Below, piece after piece: positions 24,386 through 37,400 of a stretch of DNA of 64,000 bases. Under the pieces are notes generated by a model. The model saw only the letters and a list, made by a program, of their open reading frames with translations. It did no database searches and was not told where the DNA came from. Position numbers and translations under genes: made by a program. Origin of the DNA: Gremmenia infestans (lineage: Eukaryota > Ascomycota > Leotiomycetes > Helotiales > Hamatocanthoscyphaceae); NCBI GenBank assembly GCA_032629725.1, contig JAFEVB010000015.1:1302001-1366000 (forward strand), written 5' to 3'. How positions within the stretch are numbered: position 1 is the first letter of the stretch; every line of letters begins with the position of its first letter.

Positions 24386-25290
24386 GACTTGCAATTGAGT
24401 TCCTGTGCGAAATCACCCCAAACCCTCTCTTCCCTTCTTCGATTGACGAGCGTCTAACGGCAGGCCTACTCGGCATACTCGATGCCAAATATCCGACCCT
24501 GTCCCTTTGAAAGGGAAATCTCATGGTCATTTTGACTGACCAGTAGTAAAAGCGTACTAATGACACAGCAACCCCTAATTTCAAAAGTACCGATTTGTTT
24601 CGGTGAACATGCGAGCATTTGCTCAGCAACTTGCACGGAACTCCCGTGACACAAAATCTGAGCCACAGGCGTTTGGAGCTGTTTCTGTTCTCGTGCCTAG
24701 GAGACCATGGACTATAGCTTAGTCTATCTAGCTCATCGGCCTTGGCAGAGCTTCAGGTGCCATATAGTATAACATGGCGAAATGGTGGTTTAGATGGCTT
24801 TCCAGCCGGTGCAGGGTGTACTTAGCCTAGAAATACAATCTTCATTCAGAGACTACGAGTCTCGATCTATAGCCTCTATATGGTCTTCATGTGGTCTATT
24901 TCTCGCCAGTGAATCACATAGGAATACCAAGTCTTGAATTCGGGCCAAATTGACAAGATGGAGACAGTTTTCCATCCGTGAATGTTCTAAGTGAGGCTTT
25001 TGGCATACCACCACCCACCCACTACGGTAATTACGTCAGAGGTGAGGCGAGGCGAGGCGAGGCGAGAAGGAGAGCATTTCTTGGCAGCGCAGCCTGATAC
25101 AGTACTGACTTGAATTTATCAAGCTGCTGCTCTGCTCATTCCTTAACAAAACGAACCTTCTGACGACCTCTACGAACGACCCCTCGATATTCTGATCCTT
25201 CGACACTTTGACAGTGTTCTCTGTACGCCTCATGCATAAGCTCTGCATCCAACTACATAGTTACTCGTTATCCCTAATACGCTCCTAAAG
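24386..25290. other. intergenic region upstream of App1-like gene
   Basis: About 900 bp with no recognisable gene. It contains a GAGGC tandem repeat at 25044-25066 and, on its right side, the 5' leader of the App1-like gene, which probably includes an intron (see that gene). Confidence 0.55.
25044..25066. repeat. (GAGGC)n tandem repeat
   Basis: Four perfect GAGGC pentamers plus GA, about 225 bp upstream of the App1-like coding frame. Confidence 0.85.
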
Positions 25291-28160
25291 TGGCGGGACC
25301 TCCATATTTACAACGTTCGAGAGCTGGATATCCGCACCATCGGCAAAGCCTATTCCGATTTTTATTCCCTCATCCTCGACAGAGTGCGCGCGACAGGCTC
25401 GCAAAGTTCCGACTCGACACATACCCATATTATAGGCTGCGAGCGCAGTCACGAATTTACACCTACATAGTTAAGCACCAGAAGAGACGACAGGAGAAGA
25501 GAGAAAAGGGGCCTTCGATCTGGGATATTGTTCGAAAGAGGGGTCGAATTATTGCCAACGGTCATAGCAAGGACCATGAAACAGCAAGAAGAAAGAAGGT
25601 GACCATGTCTGGTTCTATGCCTGGCTTCGGTGGTGCAGGCGACACTCCGTATGGGGAGGGCCGAGAACGTGGAGCAAGGAGGAAAAAGCTGGCTGGCTAT
25701 TTGAAAGCAGCAAACGAAGTCAGACAATCGTACCAGCAGTCCTACACTGAGAAATGGGCCGGAAATAATAACTATGAGGACGAAGATACAGAAGGGATAC
25801 CGGGAGCCTTCCCAGATGTAGCGATAGTATCACATGGAGACGAGCAACTCATTTTATTTCCTTCATACGCACGAAGACATGTCAAAGAAGCTCCCAATCC
25901 CGATTCGAGGGCCGCAAGTGACGTTGAGGATGGACCTGGGAATGCCGAATACTGGGCTAGAGAATGGCAGAAATTCGAGGATGACCGGGCTATTGTGGAT
26001 GTGGATGTGCGAGGCTGGATTTACTCACCACATCGAGGTCCTATGACAAGGAAGAATAGGCTACTTATTGGACTTGCCAGGCAGCTAAGTGGGATACCAG
26101 CTCCCAAAGAACCAATTAGGGATGACAGTCCGGACTCGGTCCCATCCCTGCGTGCAAGACACCAAGAACATGAAGCTCGACGAGAGCAGGAGAAAATTGC
26201 CGCTGAGGCAGAAGAGATTTTGAGGAAGGGAGAGGGTGAAGGGAACGTTGCTGCTCGTGGCGGCTATAGCGAGAGGCCACAGAACGATTCAGACACGGAA
26301 AGTTTATATGGCGAGTCCATAAGATCTAGAAGTCTCACTCCCTCCCAATCACGAGACGACCCTCCTGGACCAGGCCACCTCGGAAAACGATCATCTTGGA
26401 ATCAACCTGCTGATATGACCCAAGCTGAATTGCTGACCGCAAATTCTCATTTGATGGCACGCCTAAAACCATTCTTGACGAACCCTCTGGTCTCTATGCC
26501 AATTACTGTGTTTTTCTACGATGAAAATACCTCTGTGTCTAGAACTGTCACGACTAATGAGGCTGGCCATTTTATTATGAGAGCCCCACTAGAGTTTGTT
26601 CCGACTCACATCAGGGTCTTAGCTTCTGAACATCTGTCAGCAACCGAGGAGGTCAAGATTACAGAGCCTAAAGGTGTCAGCGTAATCAGTGATGTAGACG
26701 ACACAATAAAGCACTCTTCTATTGGAAGTGGGGCACGAGAAATCTTCAGGAATACCTTCATTCGAGAGTTGGGAGATCTCACTATTGATGGAGTAAAGGA
26801 GTGGTACAATACTATGTACGATATGGGTGTGGGATTCCATTACGTATCTAATTCTCCCTGGCAGTTGTTCCCTGTATTGGTGAGTTATTTTAGAAAGGCT
26901 CAGTTACCTCCGGGATCATATCACCTGAAGCAGTACAGTGGTATGCTTCAAGGTATATTTGAGCCTGTTGCAGAGAGAAAGAAGGGAACTCTTGAAAAAA
27001 TTATGAGAGATTTTCCAGAAAGGAAGTTCATACTTGTTGGAGACAGCGGCGAAGCAGACTTGGAAGTATATACGGATGTAGTGCTTGCCAATCCCGGAAA
27101 GATTATTGCAATATTCATTCGGGACGTCACCACTCCTGAGAGCCAGGGTTTTTTTGATTCGGCCATGGGCCCTCTCAGCGGCGATCGTCAGAGAGGCAGA
27201 GCACCACCGTCTAGTGCTGGTTCTGGAGACACCAAGACGACGAGGAACTCTACTCCAAATGATATTCCAGATCGTCGACCAGCACTACCTCCTAGAGTGG
27301 TTTCCGAAGCTACGCTTCAGACCAGTAATGGTCCACGAATGGGAAAGCTGATTGACTTTGACGACGAGCCAGCTCAAATAGAGGTTCACGAATCGCATCG
27401 CCATGTCATGCCGAGATCAGCCTCGACGTTTGAAGCCTCTGAATCTCCAAGAAGGAAATCAGTCCCAGAACCTACCACCAAAGCTCCGCCTCCACGACCG
27501 TCCAAGCCAATGGCATTACGAGGCGTAAGCACAATAGGAGACCTATCCAAGTCCCCGATTGAGTCCAAGAGAACTCCTCCTCCGCCTCCAAAACCACGGC
27601 GCAGCAATCCTGTTTCTGAGAGTCCCCACCCCCTTTCACAATCACAGAGCACTACAGACCCTAACGATGGGTATGTCTCCAGCGCGCGCAACAAGGTATC
27701 CGCAGCCTACAACGCTCTCCCGGAAGTACGCTCCTATATACCCGGCTATCAAAACCCGCAAAACACCACGTCATCCTCAGAAGAAGCACCACCTCCTCCA
27801 CCGCGCCGCAACGCAACCAGCACCGTAACTAACACCGTAGGCAGCATCGCCAACGGTATTTCCTGGAACAGCGCCGAGTCAGAAGACGAGCCATCTTCTT
27901 ATCAGTCTAACCCCTACGCACCACCGAACAAAAAACTAGATCTCTGGAAGCGCCGCTGGAAACGCGCAAAGGATATTCTTGATTCTAAAGGCGTGGCTTT
28001 GAGGAGCTGGAGGGTTGGTAGTGATGTTTGTTTGGAGGCGGTGCGGATGGTTGAGACGAATTTGAGGGAGATGGGCGTTGAGGGTTATGGGGGTGTTAAG
28101 GGCAAGGGGAAGACAGGAGAGGGGGGTGGGGAGGCTAAGGTTAAGGATTTGAAGAGGTAG
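25291..28160 (+). CDS. App1-like phosphatidate phosphatase (DUF2183)
   Basis: Long frame of about 956 codons. The catalytic domain (about residues 390-650) carries the HAD-type DxDxT motif in VISDVDDTIKHSS (Asp468 and Asp470), then SNSPWQLFPVL and ILVGDSGEADLEVY. These are the hallmarks of App1, the cortical-actin-patch Mg-dependent phosphatidate phosphatase. Proline motifs such as KAPPPRPSKP and RTPPPPPKPRR fit App1's binding to SH3 proteins of endocytic patches. A basic, conserved-looking N-terminus (FRLDTYPYYRLRAQSRIYTY) precedes the first in-frame ATG at 25605. The frame begins with GTG right after a CCTAATAC...AAAG acceptor. So either an upstream exon supplies the A of a split ATG, or translation starts at 25605. 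The protein identity is firm; the 5' end is not. Confidence 0.9.
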
Positions 28161-29335
28161 TCTTGGGATGTATAAAAGTACAGAACATCAAGTATAAATT
28201 CAAGAGTCAGATTCTCCACTCGAGGTGTTTGCTTTGTCGCTGGTTGATTCTATTATACTCGTCTTGTGGTCATGGAATTGAAGGTCTGGAATGTTGTTAA
28301 TTAATTGTCCTGCGACTCAAGTTTTGCGTACTCCGTACATACCCCCATACCCCTAGGGCTCGAAGACAGGGTGAGGAACGACACTGAAAAGGGAGATTAC
28401 AAGCGAGCGAGTCTTCGAACCATCAACAGTGATAACGTCCACCCACGAATGCTTTCCCCAGATGACAACGAAAGCCGAGGATACCGAGTAGTAGGAAACG
28501 AGGTGCCAAGAAGTCGTTATACGTATGGCACAAGGACCAGCCTGGGAATGGAAGTCTATCATTGTGAGAGGCGGACTTCTGCTGCCGTCCCGTCTGATAG
28601 ACAACTCACAAAACAGCAACCATGCATGGACATGGGCATGTCACTACTACAAGGCATTTCACAAGGCACCGCACCGCACCCTTCCGCTCAGCTTGAAATA
28701 AGCTTTCCTGCCAGATTAATCCTTGCTGCCATGCATACCATACCATACGGAGTACTCGTACCATGTGCACTTTAGCCTCGACAGGCCGGACATGAAAGAT
28801 GCCCATTTTTGAATCACGCATCCCTCTTTTCCGTCCACAAAATGTGCAAAGTTCAGCCTCATGCAGTTTACCAATTACCCCGTTTTTGTACGCCCTGGCG
28901 GGTCGCGGCTCTCCTTTTGATTTGCGCAGGGGGTTTCAGCTGCTCTTTAGCGTGGCACTTGGATTTCCTCTTTGGTTCATGTGGCGTCTGTGAGATATTT
29001 CGAGACCCAGCCTCCTCAAGCAACCCATCGGATTAAAGCCCGCTTCTCGTATTGCTATAGGTTCGCTTGGTGCTTTTTGATCCTTCCATGCGGCTGGTGA
29101 TAATAACTTACTTCTTTTCGCAGGCGTAGGCGACACCTTTAGGTCGCATCTTGGCATTGAAGCCCAGTGAGCTGAATGGCTCATGTAACGGCAGAGACAT
29201 GTGAGCGGGCTGCCTGGAGTTAGGTCCATTGCTGGTGCCGTTCATATATGCGGATTTCCTCTCGGGAGGCTTGAAATTCAAGCCTTGCTTCTCTCCTCCC
29301 ATTTTTATTGATTGTCAAATCTTTGTGATTGTGAA
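28161..29335. other. intergenic region between App1-like and membrane-protein genes
   Basis: About 1.2 kb with 3' UTR on the left and promoter on the right. A 156-codon frame at 28305-28775 has no conserved features and is not called. No repeat or RNA gene is seen. Confidence 0.6.
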
Positions 29336-31040
29336 ATGGCGGCTTTCTTCTTGCGTTCATCTATCTTGGCTGCAGCGGTTGGTACCGTTGCGGGGTTCGC
29401 CATTGGGGAGTTTCCTACTCAGACTGTGGGAGGTTTCGGGGCACCGTTTTTACCTGAAGTGACTGCTGCTCCTCAGAGGGATTTGATGAAAGCTAGGTTG
29501 GAGAAGAAGGCCCTCACAAATACCTGTACGGAATGTAAGTGGTTAACTTCTCACAATACTAGCCTACTTATAAACCACCACCGCAAGCTGGACAATAAAA
29601 CAGCAGCTCTGAAAGTTGTAGGAGTTGAAATGCGGATACCCTCTCGAGATATAAGCGCCTCCCCTTGATCTACAAAAGCTCAATACTAACTTGGAGCTCT
29701 TGGCATATAGGGACGATACCTGGAGGGTTCGGACAGCCTATATGTTCTAATTCCGAAACTTGTTTATTCACAAGTGCTGGAGAATTCTTCTATGAAGGCT
29801 GCGGTCAAACTTCTGTAACTTATGACTGTGAGTTACCTAGAGCGATTCAGCTCTTACCATACTAATACGTTGGCAGGGATCACTAGGTGTTGGGAGTAAG
29901 ATAAAACCCGGACTAAATGCTCCAAAACCCTAGATGATTTGGGATCGAACAATGCTAACTTTGGGAACTTGCAGCTATCCCGTAATAGGAACACCACCTG
30001 CGAGCGAGATATACTGTGATTCAAGCGAGCCAGAATGCGGATACTTCGCCTTCGTATTTGCGCCAGGCGCGACTTTCTCAAACTTCGGATGCAGTACGGC
30101 AGCATACGCGCTGACAGTGGAGTTGCTTGACACAACATCGAGTTCGGTGATTTTGGCCGGAGGAGGGACCTCGCAAGTGACGATCGACCCATCAACGGTC
30201 TACATTACACCCAATCCAACTGTTACCGTGACGCCAACTGGACAAGCTTTCTCCGGCTCAACGGCCCGCCCCAGTGTCGGCTCCCATAAGAAGAAGAAGA
30301 GCAACGTGGGCGCAATAGCAGGAGGTGTAGTCGGCGGAATAGTATTCCTCGCCGCCGTGGCCGTCCTTGCATTCTTCCTCTTGCGCAAAAACAAGAAAGA
30401 CAAAACCGCTCAACAGAACGTCCAAACGCAGCAGCAGCAAGTGGACGCAGCCACAGCCGCGGCGTGGGGTAATCAACCACCCGAGATGGGAGGAAAGCCT
30501 ATCCAGCAGCCAGTCTACGCTCCTCTTCCAGCCGGGTATGTGATTCCTCAAAACGAGAAGCCAATGCCTACTGCTACGACGCAAGCAGCGTATATACCGC
30601 ACCCCCCTCCTCCAAGCAACTACGGCAGTGAACTCAGCACAGAGCAAGCACATGCACCCGCAGGACAACAATCACCACCGCCGTTATACGCACAGCCCTC
30701 TTCTCCTCCCACGCGTCCAGTGAGCAATTTCACAGAGCTAAATCCGGCGTCGACCACTGGAGCAGGAGGAGCACCCGTCAGTCCCATAGGGACAACTACG
30801 GCATCGAGCGAGCTGGGCGGGGTCAGCAGGATCAGCAGTCCGGCGCCCCAACATGCTGAGCTAGGAGGAGGGGAAAATACAAATAGAGCGAGTCACCAGG
30901 TCCTGCCTCATGTTCAGGAGATCGGCGCTAGTTCGGGAGGTATCAATCGTGTGCCGGCTGGGGCTGGGCAGCAGAGACAGAGCGCCATGGATATGAGTGG
31001 GGCGCCTATGAGCGAGGAGTATCACCATGAGATGCCGTAG
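29336..31040 (+). CDS. secreted/single-pass membrane protein with 8-Cys ectodomain
   Basis: Exons 29336-29534, 29711-29827, 29877-29895 (19 nt) and 29975-31040 give 466 aa. An N-terminal signal peptide (FLRSSILAAAVGTVAGFAIG) leads to an ectodomain of about 215 residues. It has eight cysteines: in CTEW, QPICS, ETCLF, YEGCGQ, TRCWDYP, IYCDS, PECGY and FGCST. A Thr/Ser/Pro stalk follows, then one membrane span (NVGAIAGGVVGGIVFLAAVA and on to FFLL) with a KNKKDK stop-transfer, and a 180-residue Pro/Gln/Gly-rich cytoplasmic tail. The architecture resembles WSC/Mid2-type wall-stress sensors or fungal surface glycoproteins, but the cysteine pattern is not a WSC domain. I do not recognise a named family. 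The micro-exon is needed to join TYD to WITRCWDYPV in frame. Confidence 0.85.
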
Positions 31041-31675
31041 AAGTTGGTGAAAGGGAGGTCTGTGTGTGCTGTGAGAATGAAGGGAGGTTGTTGATATGTG
31101 CGAGGTGGAATGGAACATTGTAATGTTGGAATGGAGTATGAGATGAGATGAGAGGAAAACCTGTGAATAGATAGTGGTGGTAGGAGGAGTTCGGATATTT
31201 TATGATAATGTCTTGAAAGAAAAATTGAAGATCGTTCAATCACTTGATATCCGTCTGAGATTCGGAGGTATAATGAGTAGTATAGCAAGCGTTGTGATGC
31301 TGTAGCAGCAGAGAGAGAAAAGGCCTACACATGTTGCAAGAAATTAAGGTTTTCAAGGAAACAATCATAGCGGCTGGAAACATTTTATAATATGAGTTTG
31401 CGCTTGCATTGAGCAACGAAGAAATCTAGAATGTGCTGAAATTTCATTAGAGCTAAAGTAAAACACAGTATACAATACATTGGCACTCGCCGATATTCTT
31501 TTACTGGCCTATATTTGGGAGGCTGAATGAAGGTAGTCCGTATGTAGAATAATGTTCTGTCTGGATTCCCTCACCTACCATAGGTAGCCTGTCCTATTGT
31601 ATATCATATACCTATTCATCTATTCATCATACATACACCCAGGATATCTACCTCAACGCCAAGAACCCCCCAACC
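31041..31675. other. convergent intergenic region
   Basis: About 630 bp between two gene 3' ends, holding both 3' UTRs. It is A/T- and purine-rich just after 31040. No gene seen. Confidence 0.6.
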
Positions 31676-33627
31676 CTAACCCATATGACTATAGCTGCTC
31701 GCCGGACTCGCACTGTCGGACGAGCCATAGTTATTTAACATAAACGTACCATGAAACAGGCTCTGATCCTCCAGCGTATGCACCCAATTCACATGCTGCG
31801 TCTTCTCTAAGCCCAGTCTCCCCATCCTATTTATGCCATGCAAATTCCCCCTCGTCGATGATGAAGGTGCAGTATCTTTCCATTTCCACTCCCACTTTCC
31901 TCCATCGTAGAATACCAAGTCCAGAACCTCGTGCAGCGGTACATGCAGCGAGATCTCATCTGGTCCGCCGTTCTGCAATGCGTTATGCCGCGCTTCTACC
32001 TCCCACAGCTCCTGCACTAGATTACTGGCCGCTACGCTATCCCACATGCCTTCTTTGCGCGGACAGCGCCCCAGCAACTGCACGGCTTCTTCTTTGATGT
32101 GCGGGATGCGGCATTTCCCCGCAACGTAGTATAATGGGCCGATGAGACCGAGATCTGTGGAGAAGGTCAGGGGCGTTATGCCGTTGCGGGCATCTTGCTC
32201 GGCGGTCGTGATGAGAGAGCGGGAGAGGTTGATGATGGTTACGAATTCCTTAGTAAATTTCGCGAATGTGGTGGGGCAGTTTAAGGCTTCGCTCATGGAG
32301 CGACAGTCGTCAATAGAAGGATTGCAGGCTGCCATTACGTAGGCTGTCGTGTGGTGAATTTTGAGGAGAGCGGCGCCGCGGATCTGTTTACTACTGAAGG
32401 AGTGGGAGTGGGAATTCATGAAGTTTTCGTAGGCGAGATTCCAATCGCGCAGCTGCGCAGAGTACCTTTCGAACATGGTGAAGGCTTCTGGGGGCTGGCT
32501 GATCGCTGGCTTGCTGCCGTCGGTACTGGAGCGTGTTAGTATAGAGATATGACTTCCGGTGTGGGGGCGGGGAGTTCCTACAGATAAAACATTCGGAAGA
32601 GACCGTCTGCGCCTTCCATTAGACATGAGCGCGCCTCTTCCAGTGTCTCAAATGTCTCGGGGACCCCTCCATTTCTGTGACAGACGTGCGTGAGCTCCGT
32701 TGCGAAATTGTACCTATCCTCAGGATTTCTGGTATCGACATATAGAATTGACTGCACGCTGAGCCTGAGAAAGAGCGGGGATATGATATTTTCTATGATA
32801 TGCTTAACATCCGTGGTTCGAGTCATATCCCTCAAGATTCGAAGTCCGCTCTGCAAATGGACCATTGCTGATTCGAAATATCCACGCAGAGAGTCGAAGC
32901 AGACGAAAAGAATGCATGACATCAAGGCCGTAAGAGGCTTTTGTTTTCCCGTGGCAAGAGACCTCCTCAAGTGCCCAATTGCTTTTGTATATTGATTCGT
33001 GGCAAATGCGAATCCCTCACTCGGCGGCAATCCTGGGCCTTGGTCTAAACGCTTTGTTGCGAATTCCTCGTGGACAGCCCCAATTGCTATAACGCTATGC
33101 CGCAGCGCTGGCTCTACTGCCGAGGTTTGTAGTATAAGATATTCCCAGAAGCCAGTGTTGTAAAATCCGCACTGTGCAAAGAGTTAGTACAGGCTTCCCT
33201 GAGTTTCTGGAAGCAGAAAGCCGAGCTCTTCAGCCATTCCAACTGGCATTTCATGGACAAGATCTGGCATACCAGTTCCGGTGCGGTCTTCTCAATAAAA
33301 TAGTGAAATCCCCTCTTTTCCTGCGCGCTTCCTGGCACTTTCGTAGATATTCGTTTCGTTAGGATATCTGGGCTGCCCCCATCATTTGAACTACATGATG
33401 CATCCCGAGGAAATCCGTCGCATTTTCTTCCCGTACTCGAGCATCGATTGCAAGCCGGTTTAGCTTCGTCGCATTTCACCCGTCGAATCCTGTAGATTTA
33501 TTAGCAATTGCTCTATGATTTACGACTCAATCCAATGGGTAACGGACTTGCATGTGAAGCATCCCGTGCGGGTCTTGGGACCACATGCCCGCCTCCTTGC
33601 CTGGATTGGAGCTGTTTGAGCTACCAT
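31676..33627 (-). CDS. Zn(II)2Cys6 transcription factor with fungal-specific middle domain
   Basis: Exons 33627-33548, 33489-33273, 33171-32582 and 32525-31676 give 578 aa. The zinc cluster is C23-x2-C26-x6-C33-x6-C40-x2-C43-x6-C50 (TGCFTCKIRRVKCDE...ACNRCSSTGRKCDG), preceded by a basic stretch. The first intron lies inside the cluster between TCK and IRR, a placement common in fungal C6 factors. The later part (ALRHSVIAIGAVHEEF, then LTALMSCILFVCFDSLRGYF) is the helical regulatory domain of the Fungal_trans_2/DUF3468-type group. Intron 2 (GTATGC...TACTAAC...CACAG) must be removed to join APEL to CGFYNTGFWEY. It is a nuclear regulator with no target visible. It lies tail-to-tail with the membrane-protein gene. 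Confidence 0.92.
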
Positions 33628-34463
33628 TGTGTGTAAGGTCACCGTCGCATAGTAAGAAGATCTATGAGGGAAGCGAGAAAAGAGAAGAGAAGTAAAAAGA
33701 AGATGGAGCAATGGATGGCTTAGATATACGTAAACATAGTGCAAACTGCCAAGGGCGACGTGAAGTCGCAGTCACCCACTAATTTGAAGCTATGCTATGC
33801 CTGAATATAGCGTCTTGCGGCGCAGTCTCACACTGTCGTCCATGTAAGCTTGATTTAAAGGGAAGCCACCGAGAATTAGTGAAGATAACCAATATGAGTG
33901 AGCTTCAGCGTTCATCTGGTGAGGATTTACTTTGTACAGTAGATACAGTAGTGCTATCCACACCACATCTCTCACAAGGCTGATGCGCTAGACTTCCCCC
34001 ATCGTTTTGAAACATACGAACGGGCCAATGAAGTTGTGTAGTTGGACGCTGACATAAGGTGGGGTTGTCATTTGCGAGGTGCCTAAACTGAGCCGAGCCA
34101 CAGTGCAGGCAGGCATGGCTTGGCTCTACGTTTGGGAGTTGATCGGCTCTCTAACATCCTAGAACGAGGATTGAAGAAGGATGTGGACTAATTGAGAAGC
34201 AACTCGCGATTTCATCTCCCTGTAAGCCATGTGGAATAGACGATGCATCCTTTTCTGGACAGATGCCACCGGAGATATAATAACTCATTACCATTTATGC
34301 ATAATTTGTGCCGGCCTAGGGACGACTCCTGTGGCACTATGACCCCCTTCCTTCCCTACATATTTACACCAAAGCAATACAAACAGCAAAGACCCTGTAT
34401 ATGTCATGAACACGGCTCCCACCTCCCATATTACAGCCTCAGATATCCTGGCTTCTTGCACAC
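33628..34463. other. intergenic region upstream of the second Zn2Cys6 gene
   Basis: About 840 bp. Promoter of the regulator (left) and 3' flank of the gelsolin-repeat gene (right). A frame antisense to the gelsolin 3' exon at 34243-34773 is a shadow. Nothing else seen. Confidence 0.6.
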
Positions 34464-37400
34464 TCATCGTGTGGCTTCGATGGCGGCGTTGAGCGGAACG
34501 ACTCTTAGACTTCGACCCCTTTGCAAACCCGTATTTTGGTGCTGCATTGTTGGCGACAATCCATCCTTCCATTTGCGGAACACACTCTTGAGATCTCTAG
34601 GTACCCCTTCGAGAATTACATTTGATACAGGCACGAATGGGCGATCTTCCATGCCTGCAGCTAGAATACCGTACTCTTGTGCGAACATGAGGGCGGTTTG
34701 GAATTCCAAATATTGTGACTGGGCGCGAGCTCCTACGAGGATATATATTTCAAAGAAGGCGTCCAAAATGTAGATTTTGGAGGTGGAGAGGTCAGCCTGG
34801 CAAAATGGGCTCATTTCGACAATCTATGAACGAATTAGTCACAATTGGTGTTTCTCGAATGGAACTTGCAGTCGTAGCAAGTCAGGGAAGTTATTTCAAG
34901 CTTACCTGGTCTTTGGCCGATGATTCGGCAGAGAACAACCGACTACAGTATTTGTTGTAATTGGGCTTCATTCTCCAATGATCCGCCGACTTCGAAATGT
35001 CCCCATTGAAGATTTTGAGGAAAGAAGCAGGCTCACTTCCATCTTCCACCTCTTCAATGTCGCCCGTGAGTCCAAAATCCATGCCTATGAGTCTGGCACA
35101 ACTGAGCTCATCAATCCCACTGCCTTTTCCCTTCCACAGATATGACTTGCCGGATTGTGTCGAAATCAGGTAGGGGAATCCTGAGCACAGGCTCTGAGCG
35201 GAAAAGTCAACTTCGTCGAATGCAATTTGACCAAAATGTTTTCGCCCACATAGAATGTGGGGTGCAAGTGAGTCGTACTTGTTGGAAGTCCCTCTCCGGA
35301 TGATGATTATGCCACCAAGAGACTGGAAGAACTCAGGAGGTTCTCTGCCTTGGCGAATGGTGACCAGCTTGCCTCCGCAGCTCTTAGCTTCCCTCTGTGC
35401 AAATATCTCGGCTTCTTCAGCTACAGAGTATGGGACTTCATCTCCAACCCAGTAATAAACTTCTGTGACCCTCTTACCAGCAGCATTGCCAAATGTGTGA
35501 GTACAGAGATAAAAATTGCCCTCGAATAGTATTCGTTCTTGATGACTAGGAACAAGCTGCTTCTTGCCGTCTGCTGAAAGTTGATAGAGAGCCGATCGTA
35601 GCGTCTTGATATTCGTTCCTTGATCAGGTCGCGCGGCCAGGATCGCTGCTGTGTCCGCTGTGAAACTTGGTGCAGGGACTTTGCGTTGACCAAAGAAATC
35701 AGCAAGCAAGGTCGAAGCTTCTGACGCTTGTGGGACTAAGCTATCTTGTATCCTAGGCGACGTTGCAGTTTGTAGACTAGTACTTGGAGGCGGCGATGCT
35801 ATAGACCTCGAAGGAGGTGTCGGCAGTGGCCGGGTCGTAGGTGAAACTTTCGTTTGAATTCCCAAGCCAACTGGAGTTTTCTCCTTCTCAGGACTCGCTG
35901 GGCGTAACCCCGCAGCTACCATATTAGCCTTTTCATCAGCATAGGTAGGAAGCTTGATAGGAGATCTAGCCCGAGGAGATTCTTGTTGTGATTTCGACTC
36001 GGATGGGCTATCCCACTGGGCCGTGATGTTTCTGACCGATTTTACCGAAAGAGGGCGTGGCCCTTTAGCCGCTGGCTTAGGCTGGTCGCTGCTTATTTGG
36101 GAGGAAGGATCATTCTCGTTGGCTTTCGGATCTTCCGGTTCTGGCACTTTCTTGGTATATCGAAGAGCAAGAGGGGAAATATCTGGAATAGGTGCCTCTG
36201 ATGCTTTCCCCATCCTTTCTGAAGCCTTGGAGGCAGTTGCGGGTGACTTGGGAGGAGCAACGGGCTTCATTTTGGTGGATGGAGAAGAGTCGAGGTTTGG
36301 TGCTGGCGCACTCACGGGTACCTCGACCGGATTGGCTTTCCTGATGGGTGAGAGTGGTTTAGGGGACTCCAATTGCGGTCCTGCATTGTTATTGTGGTTC
36401 GGTACTTCCTGTAGGAATTGCGAACGTCTCTTCACATCTAGCTTTCGGGGAGACGAGGGCTGCGAGACTGGTTTCTCGGTGTCTTTGGCAGTAGACGATT
36501 GGTTGGCTCCAGGTGTTGATAGCTTCGTTAATCCTGTAACATTTGTGGGCTTGCTAGGTGCCTTCGTATTCAGAACGATTTCCTCTTGACCTCCACTGAC
36601 ACTCTCGGAGGGTGTACTATTAGCGTTGAGTACGTTAGAAGGAGCTTTCCTCCTGGGCCCGCGTGCACGCCCTTTAGTCATATGTGTAAGCTGTGGCCCT
36701 GAGTCCGGAACCTCTGGATTCGTTATCGATGTGCTCTGGCTGGCTGTACGTTGAGACAAAGCAGGACTGGATGACCGGGATGTATCGCTCGCCATAGAAG
36801 GAGGACCTCGCGCAAGGATCCCAGCAAGAGCTGGATTGAAGCGACCTGCGAGCTTCCCTCCTATAACTTCCTTGTCTTGGAGGCGACTAGGTGCGCTAGT
36901 CTCTTTAGAAGGTAGACTTGGTTTTGGAAGTTCTCGCTCAGTGCGCCTTTCTGAGGAGTCCAAGACGTTGGATTCGGTGTCGATAGTAACCGCATCTGCT
37001 TTTCCTAGAGTTTTCCTCCTGGCAAGAGCTTCAGGTAAAGCAGTGTCTTGACTTGTGAAACTCATTGGCCGCGCAGCCGCAACGCTTTTCCCCTCAGCTT
37101 GAGTCTTTTTAAAATCATCTTTCTTCTTCAAGATGGCCTCCTTGAATTCATCCACGCGCTCTGTTTTTTTGGGGCCTCCAGTAGCGTTCAAAGCAGCCTT
37201 TCCACGACTGATGTTGCTCTTCAGTAAATCCGGAGCAACATAATTTTGAGTTTTCGTACGTCGAAGTTGGCCAAAAACGTTTTTGAATTCAGGCTCGCCT
37301 TTTCCATCATTATCTGCCGGAGGCTGGCGAGATTTAAGATTTGCCCGGAAATCCTTTTTCGGGGGCGTGTCTGGCTTTATTTTACCACTAGCCGGAGATG

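Noticed and set aside
28305..28775. 156-codon plus-strand frame between App1-like and membrane-protein genes
   Set aside because: An antisense frame of similar length overlaps it, and it shows no conserved residues; treated as intergenic.
34243..34773. 176-codon plus-strand frame
   Set aside because: Antisense shadow of the last exon of the gelsolin-repeat gene, which has family sequence.
35954..36589. 211-codon plus-strand frame inside the gelsolin-repeat gene
   Set aside because: Shadow of low-complexity Ser/Pro-rich codons on the other strand.
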